64,000 nucleotides of DNA from Kribbella italica (GTDB lineage: Bacteria > Actinomycetota > Actinomycetes > Propionibacteriales > Kribbellaceae): contig NZ_JACHMY010000001.1 of assembly GCF_014205135.1 (NCBI RefSeq), forward strand, positions 8,060,001 to 8,124,000, read 5' to 3'. Below are positions 17,706 through 25,167 of this stretch, one piece after another (position 1 is the stretch's first letter; the number at the start of each line of letters is the position of its first letter). The translations under genes and the position numbers were made by a program. The notes under the pieces are model-generated. The model searched no databases and was not told the origin of the DNA. It saw only the letters and a list, made by a program, of their open reading frames with translations.

Positions 17706-17971
17706 AGTTCCTCGTGCTCTGGCAGATGGAGCTGAGCCTGCTGTCGCCGGAGATGGCGCGGGCGGTCGGCGCCATGCCGGAGTACGGCGAACGTTTGCAG
17801 CGCGAGGGCAAGGTGCTCGCGCGCTACCACGTGGTCGGATCGCACGGCGGGGCGTGGATCTACGACGTCGATTCGCACGAGGAGTTCGAGCGGCTGCTCG
17901 GCCGGGCGCCGGTGTTCAACTTCGCCCGGTACACCGTGCACGCGCTCGCGGAGATGGAAGCGCCCTCGTAG
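17702..17971 (+). CDS. Small ferredoxin-like-fold protein (muconolactone isomerase/YCII-like)
   Basis: 89 residues. ATG overlaps the lpdA stop (ATGA), so translation is coupled. MKFLVLWQMELSLLSPEMARAVGAMPEYGERLQREGKVLARYHVVGSHGG reads as a dimeric alpha-beta barrel domain: beta strand, long helix, then the second strand with HGGAWIYDVDSHEEFERLLGRAP. This resembles muconolactone isomerase and YCII families. A small catalytic or regulatory role beside the quinone reductase is possible, but I cannot name a reaction. Confidence 0.75.
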   Translation: MKFLVLWQMELSLLSPEMARAVGAMPEYGERLQREGKVLARYHVVGSHGGAWIYDVDSHEEFERLLGRAPVFNFARYTVHALAEMEAPS

Positions 17972-18042
17972 TGCTTCGTGGCCGGTCGGTGATTGACGGA
18001 CCTCCTGACCCGGAGGATCGTGGAACCGACGGGAGGTCCCGC

Positions 18043-18411
18043 ATGTTCGACGAGGTGGGTGGCCCGACCCTGAACCGGCACCTGATCGTCACGCACCGGC
18101 TCCGGGCCCGGCGGATGCAGCTGGGGCTGACCCAGAAACAGGTCGTCACCCGGCTGGCCCGGCGCGGGATCCGGACCACGAACAAGACCCTCAGCTCCTT
18201 CGAGCACGGCGCCGGCGTCGACGTCGTCCGCCTGCCCGAGCTCGCGGCGGCCCTCGAATGCACGGTCACCTACTTGCTCGGCCTGACCGAGCACCCGGCC
18301 CACTGGGAACCCGACCACCACCCAGCAGTACGCCGTACGCCGGACAGCAGCGGCGCCCCCAGCTGGATCCTCGGCCCCGACATCCCGAACCGCCCCCACC
18401 GGCACCTGTAG
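18043..18411 (+). CDS. XRE-family DNA-binding protein
   Basis: 122 residues from ATG 18043 with GGGAGG upstream. The helix-turn-helix spans about residues 20-80 (RARRMQLGLTQKQVVTRLARRG, then TLSSFEHGAGVDVVRLPELAAALECTVTYLLGLTE), a Cro/C1-type fold with the usual final LxGL segment. The C-terminal 40 residues are Pro-rich with no ligand-binding domain. Targets unknown. It converges on the repeat protein gene; two stacked hairpins separate them. Confidence 0.88.
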   Translation: MFDEVGGPTLNRHLIVTHRLRARRMQLGLTQKQVVTRLARRGIRTTNKTLSSFEHGAGVDVVRLPELAAALECTVTYLLGLTEHPAHWEPDHHPAVRRTPDSSGAPSWILGPDIPNRPHRHL

Positions 18412-18417
18412 ACGGTC

Positions 18418-18481
18418 CAGCCCATTCACCAGTTGGGAGATGGGCTGTGCCCGGGCCGGAGAGGGGGCCGGTCCGGGCACA
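18418..18481. terminator. Two stacked hairpins between convergent genes
   Basis: Hairpin 1 at 18418-18447 has arms CAGCCCAT / ATGGGCTG. Hairpin 2 at 18446-18481 has a 14-bp arm starting TGTGCCCGG with one G-T pair. Neither is followed by a T tract; together they separate the XRE gene from the repeat-protein gene. Confidence 0.7.
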
Positions 18482-18491
18482 GGTTGTGCTG

Positions 18492-18989
18492 TCAGCTGGG
18501 GGAGTTGGCCGAGTTGGCGTTGTTCGGGGAGTTGGCCGAGTCGGCGGTGCCGGGGTTGCCGGACGCCTTGGGCGTGTTCGGGGAGTTCGCCGAGTCGGCG
18601 GTGCCCGGCGTGTTGGCGGAGTTGACGGTGCCGGGAGTGTTGGCGGAGTTGGTGTCGTTGGGGGTGTTCACCGAGTTGGTGTCGCCCGGGGTGTTGGCGG
18701 ACGTGGCGCCGGCCGGGGTGTTGGCCGAGGCGGTGTCGCCGGGAGTGTTCGCCGAGGTGGGCTCGCCCGGGGTGTTGGTGCTGGCGGTCTCACCAGGGGT
18801 GTCGGCGGACTGCACCGAGCCAGCGGCCGGCTGGGCCGCGCCGCCCTGGTTCAGGGTGGTCGTCTGAGCCGGCTGGGTCGTGGCCGGGTCGTTCAGATCG
18901 GTGGGAGCGGCGTACGCCGCGGTACCGATTCCGATGCCGGAGATCGCGGCGACGGTTCCGACTACGGCCCACTTACGCGTTGCTCTCAT
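18492..18989 (-). CDS. Exported protein with 9-residue Ser/Asn/Thr/Pro repeats
   Basis: 165 residues from ATG 18989. An N-terminal signal peptide (MRATRKWAVVGTVAAISGIGIGTAAYAAP) is followed by a linker. Then come about eleven copies of a degenerate nine-residue unit of the type SANTPGDTN, running to the C-terminus. There is no LPXTG signal, membrane anchor or catalytic motif. The composition suggests an unstructured extracellular or wall-associated stalk that could be glycosylated. The start overlaps the end of the preceding phosphotransferase gene by 17 bases, an odd partner. The function is unknown. Confidence 0.75.
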   Translation of the reverse strand: MRATRKWAVVGTVAAISGIGIGTAAYAAPTDLNDPATTQPAQTTTLNQGGAAQPAAGSVQSADTPGETASTNTPGEPTSANTPGDTASANTPAGATSANTPGDTNSVNTPNDTNSANTPGTVNSANTPGTADSANSPNTPKASGNPGTADSANSPNNANSANSPS

Positions 18990-20211
18990 GGTGGTTCCTT
19001 TCTTCGAGGGGGAGCACGGAGCTCCGGTGAACCCGGTGAGCGGCGTCGTACCAGCGTTCGGCCAGTGCGACCCGCTCCCGGGTGGCTTGCTGCCAGCCGG
19101 CGTCCTGCACACGGTGCGGCCCGGTGGCGAGTGAGAGGACGACCGAGGCGATCCGCAGCCGCAGCTGATCGGGATCGACCTGCCGGTCGAAGGTGGACAG
19201 GCAGTGCTCGGCCAGCCCGTCGATGGCGTCGGCGTTCGCGGGCAGGACCTGCGCGAGCACACTCAGATGCCCGACCAGGCAGGCCAGATCATCGAGCCGA
19301 TCACCCGGCCCGGCCGTGTCGACGTCGAGCAGTCCGACGATCGCGCCGGACTGGTCGACGTGCACCTGCGCCTCGTAGAAGTCGCCGTGCACAGGAACCG
19401 TCGGTCCAATGATGCCCTCAGCAACAATCGCCGACGACAGGCCGGCCGACCAACTGGCCAGCTCCGGTACGACCTGCGCGATCGAGTGTGCGTAGTACGA
19501 CGTGCGCTCGAGCCAGGAAGTCCGCCGAGGAGCCTCGAGCAACTCGGACGGCAACCGATCGAGCATCCGGGTCAACTCGGCCGGATCGGTGCCGACATGT
19601 CCGGACCGCAACGCCGACCGCAGCGTCCGCCCACCCAGCGCCTCCAGGACGACGAGCCCGTCGTCGGTCCACCCAAGACTCCGAGGAGCCGGTACGCCGG
19701 CGCCCGTCAGCAGTCGATGCCGGTCGTGCAGCGCTTGCCCGTCGCCGCTCGGCACAACCTTCAGAAACAGCCGCCCGAGCGGCCCAATCGCTTCGACCAC
19801 AGCCCGCCGTAACGGCCGATAAGCCCGCAACCGAACAGACACCGGCCCGCTACCAAGCCCACACCGGCTGAAGAGCGACGAGACGGCGACAGGATCCATC
19901 GCACCCCGCAGCCCAGGAAGCCGAGGATCGTTGGCAGCGCTCCAGACACCGATCTGTGTCTCAGCGTCTCCGACCACCGTGACGCCGGCCGGTATCTGCC
20001 CGCCGGCAGTTGCCCCGAACACCTCATCGGTGACAACCCCTGCTGACGAGACAGTCGCCCGGTAGGCGACGGTAGCGGTCTCGGCGTGGTGAGCAACCTC
20101 CGTCGAACGCCAATCGATCAGCTCTCCACCGGCGGCCTCGACCGCGGCACCGAGGATCTCGCCGGCCGCCGGGCCGGTGAGCAACTCCAGGGCCTCGCTG
20201 TGTTCTGCCAT
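18973..20211 (-). CDS. Aminoglycoside phosphotransferase (APH)-family protein
   Basis: 412 residues from ATG 20211. The APH/kinase-like C-lobe is clear: VHGDFYEAQVHVD (catalytic loop with Asp) and GLLDVDTAGPGDRLDDLACL (metal-binding Asp). A degenerate N-lobe has LFLKVVPSGDG as the ATP lysine strand. About 110 residues of extra sequence precede the kinase fold. Members phosphorylate small molecules such as antibiotics, choline or sugars, and the substrate here is unknown. It is translationally linked to the repeat-containing exported protein downstream. Confidence 0.85.
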   Translation of the reverse strand: MAEHSEALELLTGPAAGEILGAAVEAAGGELIDWRSTEVAHHAETATVAYRATVSSAGVVTDEVFGATAGGQIPAGVTVVGDAETQIGVWSAANDPRLPGLRGAMDPVAVSSLFSRCGLGSGPVSVRLRAYRPLRRAVVEAIGPLGRLFLKVVPSGDGQALHDRHRLLTGAGVPAPRSLGWTDDGLVVLEALGGRTLRSALRSGHVGTDPAELTRMLDRLPSELLEAPRRTSWLERTSYYAHSIAQVVPELASWSAGLSSAIVAEGIIGPTVPVHGDFYEAQVHVDQSGAIVGLLDVDTAGPGDRLDDLACLVGHLSVLAQVLPANADAIDGLAEHCLSTFDRQVDPDQLRLRIASVVLSLATGPHRVQDAGWQQATRERVALAERWYDAAHRVHRSSVLPLEERNHHESNA

Positions 20212-20268
20212 ACCCAGAACAGTGCCGGGCCACCATGAGCGACCCGTGAGCCGAATCTGAGAGACCTC

Positions 20269-20943
20269 TCATCCAAGGGTGAGTCCGGTGTTGGCGATCG
20301 TCAGGTGGTACGCCGACCAACCGCGCAGCGCGGTCAGCTGCTCGGCCGTGAGCCGGTCGCACACCCACTGCCAGTGCAGCGAGACCCACTCACCGGGCGC
20401 GAGCGGGTCGAGCAGGTCGTGCCGCCGGACGGTCTCCCGGCGAAGGGGGCCAAGGGCAAGGACCTGTCCGCTCCAGGTCAGCGGCCGCGACTCGACCACC
20501 ACCTCCGAACCGGTGTCGGCGACCACCCGGCCCCACCGGATCCGGCACTGGTCGAGCACGTGCAGCGCCTGTCCACTCGCGCGCCCGTCGCCGAGCAACG
20601 CGACCCACGGATACACGCAGAACACCTGGTAGCTGTGGTGCGGCCGCCCACCCGCTGCGAACATCGCGCCCAGATCGTCGAGCAGCGGACTGCCGATCCA
20701 GTACGCCTCCACCACCCGCTGGTCGAGCGGATCGTCGAGCCCGGCCGCACGGGCGATGAGCTGCAAGCACGGCCACGCACTCTCGAACTGCCGGGCCAGA
20801 TCGCGCACCTCGTCCACAGCGCCCCGAACGGACGAGGTGATCAGCGCCCCCGCGTCGTCCGGTCCGCAGTACCCGAGCAGGTTCGGCGCCATCGCGTACC
20901 GGACGAACAGCAGCGGCCCGGCGGCGGTCGTCGCGGTGATCAT
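20269..20943 (-). CDS. Hydrogenase-operon protein, DUF6390-like
   Basis: 224 residues from ATG 20943, which overlaps the hypC stop (TGATG). Last gene of the nine-gene hydrogenase operon. It opens with GPLLFVRYAMAPNLLGYCGPDD and has a mixed helical core (ARQFESAWPCLQLIARAAGLDDPLDQRVVEAYWIG), without cofactor motifs or membrane spans. I place it with the DUF6390-type proteins that accompany group 1h hydrogenases; this name is from memory and should be checked. No experimental function is known to me. A maturation or assembly role is inferred only from position. Confidence 0.7.
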   Translation of the reverse strand: MITATTAAGPLLFVRYAMAPNLLGYCGPDDAGALITSSVRGAVDEVRDLARQFESAWPCLQLIARAAGLDDPLDQRVVEAYWIGSPLLDDLGAMFAAGGRPHHSYQVFCVYPWVALLGDGRASGQALHVLDQCRIRWGRVVADTGSEVVVESRPLTWSGQVLALGPLRRETVRRHDLLDPLAPGEWVSLHWQWVCDRLTAEQLTALRGWSAYHLTIANTGLTLG

Positions 20944-21158
20944 CACTCGCCGCCGAAGAACGCCAAGGCATCGGCGGCCCGCTCGGCCGTCATCCGCTCC
21001 AGCGCGAACCCGCTGTGGATCAAGATGTACTCACCCGGTACGAACGGCCCGTCCAGCAGCGCCAGATTGATCTCCCGCAGCACGCCGGCCACCTCGACCT
21101 GCCCGAGGTCGAAACCCTCGACGGTGCTGACGATCCGGCCCGGGATTCCGAGGCACAT
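20943..21158 (-). CDS. hypC: Hydrogenase assembly chaperone HypC/HupF (first copy)
   Basis: 71 residues. It begins MCLGIPGRIV, the HypC signature whose Cys2 takes part in carrying the Fe(CN)2CO group with HypD. VPGEYILIHSGFALERM is the second conserved motif. ATG 21158 overlaps the upstream protease stop (TAATG). The locus holds another hypC at 31236; this copy sits in the structural operon and is probably the hydrogenase-specific chaperone that holds the pre-large subunit, while the other is the general one. That split is inferred. Confidence 0.93.
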   Translation of the reverse strand: MCLGIPGRIVSTVEGFDLGQVEVAGVLREINLALLDGPFVPGEYILIHSGFALERMTAERAADALAFFGGE

Positions 21159-21628
21159 TACGGCGACACCCGCTCGGCAACGACCAGGTCGGTCACCAGG
21201 CGGGCCGCGGTCTCCACCGCGCCCTGTACCGCCGGCGTCAGCCCGATCCCCGCCCCCAGCTCGGCGGGCTCGCACCCGACCACGACGACCCGTCCCAACG
21301 TCCCACCCAACCGCGGCACCAGGGCCAGCACCGCGTCCGGCCCGAGATCGTGCGCGTCCATCGCGACCTCGTCCTCCGGTACGGCGCCCGGCTCGGCCTC
21401 CATCACGTACACCGTGCCCGGCACCTCACCCCGCTGGACGACGTCCACCAGCACGACCAGCTGGTACGGCTCCAGCAGCTGGTACGCCAAGTGGATCCCG
21501 CGGATCCCGAAGTCCCGCACCTCGACCCCATCCGGCCACGACCGCCGCGCCAGCACCTCGATCACCGACACCCCGAACGCGTCGTCGGTGCAGAACACGT
21601 TCCCCAACCCCGCGATCAGCACCTTCAT
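21158..21628 (-). CDS. Hydrogenase maturation protease (HyaD/HupD family)
   Basis: 156 residues. GLGNVFCTDDAFG at residues 7-19 is the family signature with the nickel-sensing acidic residue, and LVDVV and DAHDLGPDAVL are the other conserved parts. After nickel insertion this endopeptidase removes the C-terminal tail of the large subunit. The target is HhyL, encoded five genes upstream in the same operon, which has a 22-residue tail after its DPCLPCGVH motif. The start overlaps the previous stop by four bases (ATGA). Confidence 0.93.
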   Translation of the reverse strand: MKVLIAGLGNVFCTDDAFGVSVIEVLARRSWPDGVEVRDFGIRGIHLAYQLLEPYQLVVLVDVVQRGEVPGTVYVMEAEPGAVPEDEVAMDAHDLGPDAVLALVPRLGGTLGRVVVVGCEPAELGAGIGLTPAVQGAVETAARLVTDLVVAERVSP

Positions 21629-22902
21629 CCCGCACCCACCAAAGGCTCCAGCTCGTCCGGCGCGAAGTACAAGTACCGCCCGTGCGACCGCTGCACCTCA
21701 CCCTCCTCACCGTCCAGCGCCACCGCGACATGCGTCTGCCCGTCGACATCGGCCAGTACGGCGACCACCGTCCCCACCCGGTCCGCGAGGAACATGTCCT
21801 GCGCGTCCGCCCGCCGGATCCCCGGCCGCAGCCGCACCCGTACGCCGTTGCCCACGGCAACCCCGCCGACCTGCACCGTGTCGGTCTCCGGCGACACCGT
21901 GGCGTCGTTGCCCGGATCCCACCACGGAACCTCCGCCGGCTCCGGCGTTGTGACCTCCCGGACGTACCGCAACGTCCCGTGCAGCCGGTCGAGCAGCTCC
22001 TGCGGCATCGCGTCCACCCGGTGGAGCATCGCCGCGGCCCGCGGGTCGGTCCCGCGCACCTCACGTTTCTCCTCGTCGGTCAGCGTCATCGTCCGCAGAC
22101 TGAGGATCTCGTCGATCTCGGTCGCGTCGAACAGGTCGCCCTGGCTCTCCGGCGCGATCCGCGGGTGGTCGTACAGGATGATCGGCGACGACAGCACGAG
22201 GTCACCGGCGAGCACCGGGAAGATCCCGACGTTCTCGCACGCCGCGACATACCCGGTCGCCCACTCCGGCGGCTCCAGCAACGACAGGAACCGCGCTCCC
22301 TCCGCGGCGATCAGCACGTGATGAGCGATCAGCGCCCGCTGCAGGGCACCAGCTCTTTCGCGATCGCCGTCAGCACTGGTGTTCTCGACGCGCAGCCTGA
22401 GCCGGCAGACGCCGTACGGTCCGGGCAGCTCAGAAACACTCAGGTCGACGACCCCGGCCAACGGCTCGCGGGTCCGGCGAAGCTGCCCGACGCCCAGATC
22501 CTCGGAGATGCTCCCACCCGGGATCGAGAACCCCTTCCGCAGCGGAAGGTCCGGCAGCCGCACCACGAAGTCCACGCTCTGCTCGACCGCCTCGTCCCAC
22601 GGCACGTACGTCGCGTCCGCAGTCTCCAGCGCCTCGACTTCACCTCCCGCGGCGTCCAGGACCGTCCGACGCTGCGCCTGCAGGAACCGCAGCCGGACCG
22701 TCACCACAGCCTCCGACCCGTCCAGCAGGCAGTCGGTCTGCGACCACGACCGTTCCGACGGATCCGCGTACCCAGGCGGCATCAGGACGCCGAACTGCCA
22801 GCGCACCCGGTTCTTCCCGTCCGACGCCCGGTACGGGTACAGCACGTACCCCTCGAACAGCACCGCGTCTGCGACCTGCTGCACCCCGTCGAAGCGGTTC
22901 AT
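21625..22902 (-). CDS. Uncharacterised hydrogenase-operon protein (425 aa)
   Basis: 425 residues from ATG 22902, overlapping the previous gene by ATGA. A longer in-frame opening upstream would overlap that gene fully and is rejected. The N-terminus VLFEGYVLYPYRASDGKNRVRWQFGVLMPPGYA is striking and looks conserved in type. Later parts are beta-rich (DFVVRLPDLPLRKGFSIPGGSISEDLGVGQ). The C-terminal 80 residues (GVRVRLRPGIRRADAQDMFLADRVGTVVAVLADVDG) read like a small beta-barrel domain. No metal-binding cysteine cluster, membrane helix or enzyme motif is evident. Position between DUF6084-like protein and maturation protease implies a hydrogenase-specific role. Confidence 0.72.
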   Translation of the reverse strand: MNRFDGVQQVADAVLFEGYVLYPYRASDGKNRVRWQFGVLMPPGYADPSERSWSQTDCLLDGSEAVVTVRLRFLQAQRRTVLDAAGGEVEALETADATYVPWDEAVEQSVDFVVRLPDLPLRKGFSIPGGSISEDLGVGQLRRTREPLAGVVDLSVSELPGPYGVCRLRLRVENTSADGDRERAGALQRALIAHHVLIAAEGARFLSLLEPPEWATGYVAACENVGIFPVLAGDLVLSSPIILYDHPRIAPESQGDLFDATEIDEILSLRTMTLTDEEKREVRGTDPRAAAMLHRVDAMPQELLDRLHGTLRYVREVTTPEPAEVPWWDPGNDATVSPETDTVQVGGVAVGNGVRVRLRPGIRRADAQDMFLADRVGTVVAVLADVDGQTHVAVALDGEEGEVQRSHGRYLYFAPDELEPLVGAG

Positions 22903-23531
22903 CCCAGCTTCTCCTTCAGCAGCCGCTCGATCGCGTCGTCCCAGCCCGGCAGCGCCTCCCGCGCCCGGTAGTCGTACAGCTTGTCGAAGGTCTCGCGCCG
23001 CAGCCGCAACCACGCGGCCCCCGGGAAGTGCTGGTCCATCGCCGCCCGCCACACCGGCACCGGCAGCGCGTACGACGTCTCCTTCTGCCATGCGACCGGG
23101 GTCACCGACAACGTCCCCGGCCGCCCGGTGAAGATCGTCCCGTTGAAGAGCAGCAGCAGCGGTACGCCGCCCTCGCGCAGCGCGTACAGGTACTTGTGCG
23201 CGGCGACGTCGAAGTCGTAGCTGCACGGCAGCGCCAGGTCGACGTCGGCCGACCCGGTGAACCCGGCCACCATCTGCGTCACGAACGCCAGCTGCAACGG
23301 CTTCAGCGTCTCGCCCCACCGCGCCCGTTCCCCGAACAGGTCCGCGAGCGCCTCGCCCTCCGTGTCGTCGTACCGGCGTCGGATCGGCTCGATCCGGATC
23401 TGGCAGCGCAGCGCGAGCGCGTGCACCGGCGTCCCGGTCGTCTCGGTGATGCGCAGGTGCAACTGGATCGTCGGCGTCGCGGCGTACCGGTCGGCATCGG
23501 CCCCCAGGCAGGTGAACTCGAGATCAACCAC
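22899..23531 (-). CDS. Hydrogenase-operon protein, DUF6084-like
   Basis: 210 residues from GTG 23531, which lies inside the end of the upstream gene (eight-base overlap, GTGGTTGA). The protein starts VVDLEFTCLGADADRYAATPTIQLHLRITETTG, a beta-rich opening, then RCQIRIEPIRRRYD and LPCSYDFDVAAHKYLYALREGGVPLLLLFNGTIF. No cofactor or membrane signature. The family label is from memory of proteins next to group 1h hydrogenases. Together with the 425-residue gene and the DUF5947-like gene it forms a block of proteins with unknown function that are always read together here. Confidence 0.72.
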   Translation of the reverse strand: MVDLEFTCLGADADRYAATPTIQLHLRITETTGTPVHALALRCQIRIEPIRRRYDDTEGEALADLFGERARWGETLKPLQLAFVTQMVAGFTGSADVDLALPCSYDFDVAAHKYLYALREGGVPLLLLFNGTIFTGRPGTLSVTPVAWQKETSYALPVPVWRAAMDQHFPGAAWLRLRRETFDKLYDYRAREALPGWDDAIERLLKEKLG

Positions 23532-24315
23532 GGCACTTCTCCGCGACTCCGGCGAAGAACGCGTCGATCTGCTGCCAGACCTCCTCGCCGCCGGCGAACC
23601 CTTCCCAGTACTGCCGGACCAGCCCGACGAGCTCGTAGCAGGCGTCGATCGGCACCAGGTAGCAGACGAACCCGTCGTCCAACCGCCGCAGCAGCACAGC
23701 CTCGACATCCGGTACGAGCCCGGCCAGCAGCGGATCTCCCGCCACGACCTCCGCCCAGCTCGCCAGATCGAGCAGCGACTCGGTGGCCCCGCCGGGACTC
23801 GGGTAGAACGCGACGTGCCGCCCTTGATCGGTCTGCTGGAACAGGAACGCCAGGTCGACCGGGATGCCCAGCGCCTCCCACTGCGCCGGGGTCATCGCGA
23901 AGTCCACGTCGTGCCGGTAGTTCTCCGGTACGGCGCGGTAGTGCCCGCGCGACGCCGCCTCGACGTCGAACAGCAGGTAGCACGGGCGGCACGTGCACAG
24001 CAGCCGATGATCCGGTACGTCGGCCACATGCGGGTGCACGGGCCCGATCGGGACCGTGCACATCTCGCACTGCTCACCCGGCGCGAGCTGCGCCCGGACC
24101 CCGCCGGTGAACCCTCGAAGAACCGCCACGGGATCCACCCCCGCCCCGGCGCTCAACCCTGCCCCGGCTGGGGCGTCCACGCCGGCCCCGGTCCGGGCCC
24201 CCGCCCCGACCCCGGCGTCCATCCCCGCCCCGGCCCCGGCGTCCGCCCCGAGAGCCGGCCGGGCGGGACGTGGCTTCGGTCGGGCGAGGGCTCTCAGGGT
24301 CGAGGACGGTCTCAC
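23524..24315 (-). CDS. Hydrogenase-operon protein, DUF5947-like
   Basis: 263 residues from GTG 24315, which overlaps the upstream stop (GTGA). About 60 N-terminal residues are a Gly/Ala-rich low-complexity stretch. The conserved part has EQCEMC, then LLCTCRPCYLLFDVEAA: two CxxC pairs that could bind zinc or iron. It continues with RYRAVP-like HYRAVPENYRHDVDFAMTPAQWEALGIPVDLAFLF and ends in an acidic segment with EEVWQQIDAFFAGV. A metal-binding assembly or electron-transfer-partner role is possible. The family name is from memory. No experimental function is known to me. Confidence 0.72.
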   Translation of the reverse strand: MRPSSTLRALARPKPRPARPALGADAGAGAGMDAGVGAGARTGAGVDAPAGAGLSAGAGVDPVAVLRGFTGGVRAQLAPGEQCEMCTVPIGPVHPHVADVPDHRLLCTCRPCYLLFDVEAASRGHYRAVPENYRHDVDFAMTPAQWEALGIPVDLAFLFQQTDQGRHVAFYPSPGGATESLLDLASWAEVVAGDPLLAGLVPDVEAVLLRRLDDGFVCYLVPIDACYELVGLVRQYWEGFAGGEEVWQQIDAFFAGVAEKCRG

Positions 24316-25166
24316 GCGGGTTGCCTCCCCGGGATGGCGACCTTCCACTCGACCCCGTCCGGCAGCAGCGGCATCGCCTCGAGCGGTGGGGCGCCGACCG
24401 GTGCCAGCGCACGACCGGCCAGGCGTACGTCGTACTGGGCGGTGCAGCGCGGGCAGGTGAGCAGGTCACCCTCGAGCCGGCCGTGCTGCAGGACCGACGA
24501 GCAGACCGGGCAACTGTTGCGGTAGGCAAAGAACGTGCCGGCCAGGTTGGCGACCAGCAGCTCGAGCTCGGCGACCACGAGCTTCTGCACCTGCCCGGGC
24601 GCCGTGACGAGCGTGACCGGGTGCCAGCCCTCGGACTGCGGCCGGAACGGCTCGATCGTCAGCAGCGTCTGCCGCGGTTTGGTCTCGACCATTCCCTCCA
24701 CCGCGACGGCGACGGCCTCGGGCGCGGCGTCGAGCACCGCGTTCTCCACGGTCAGCCGGACCGTCGCGGTGGAACCGGGACATCCGTCGCAGCTGCCCTG
24801 CAGGCGCAGCTGCACCACGCCGTCGTCGTCGATGCCGAGGTAGTCGATGCCGCCGGCATGCGAACCGAGGTACGGGCGGACGCTGTCCAGCGCGTGCTGG
24901 ATCCGCGTCGCCACGTCGTCGGGGTGGAGGTCGTGCAGCAGCAGCAGGCCCGCGACCAGGTCGTCCTCGAGCACGCTCCGGACCTGCGGTTCGTCCAGCC
25001 GCGCCAGTAGTTGCTGGAGGCCCGCGCCGTGCAGCGCCAGCACCGCTCGGACCAGCTCCTCGACCTTGGCCGTGATCTCGGGTTCGGCGCGCCGCTGGAC
25101 CTCGTCCAGCAGCACGTCGATCCGCTCGCTCAGTTCCTGGACGTCGCGACCGTTGGACGTTGCCAT
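24312..25166 (-). CDS. NifU-C-domain protein fused to a four-cysteine ribbon domain
   Basis: 284 residues. The middle contains a NifU/Nfu-type domain with GSCDGCPGS (Cys126, Cys129), which in the family binds a [4Fe-4S] cluster for transfer. The C-terminal part aligns in layout with Rieske-type domains (NSCPVCSSVLQHGRL, then LTCPRCTAQYDVRLAG). However all four ligands are cysteines (219, 222, 238, 241) instead of two Cys and two His, so a rubredoxin or zinc-ribbon site is more likely than a Rieske cluster. It starts one base after the hhyL stop. Probable iron-sulfur delivery or electron acceptor for HhySL (inference). Confidence 0.85.
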   Translation of the reverse strand: MATSNGRDVQELSERIDVLLDEVQRRAEPEITAKVEELVRAVLALHGAGLQQLLARLDEPQVRSVLEDDLVAGLLLLHDLHPDDVATRIQHALDSVRPYLGSHAGGIDYLGIDDDGVVQLRLQGSCDGCPGSTATVRLTVENAVLDAAPEAVAVAVEGMVETKPRQTLLTIEPFRPQSEGWHPVTLVTAPGQVQKLVVAELELLVANLAGTFFAYRNSCPVCSSVLQHGRLEGDLLTCPRCTAQYDVRLAGRALAPVGAPPLEAMPLLPDGVEWKVAIPGRQPA

Positions 25167-25167
25167 G

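Noticed and set aside
18418..18481. Attachment site or integron-like element
   Set aside because: Two simple hairpins between convergent genes with no integrase or repeat partner; terminators explain them.
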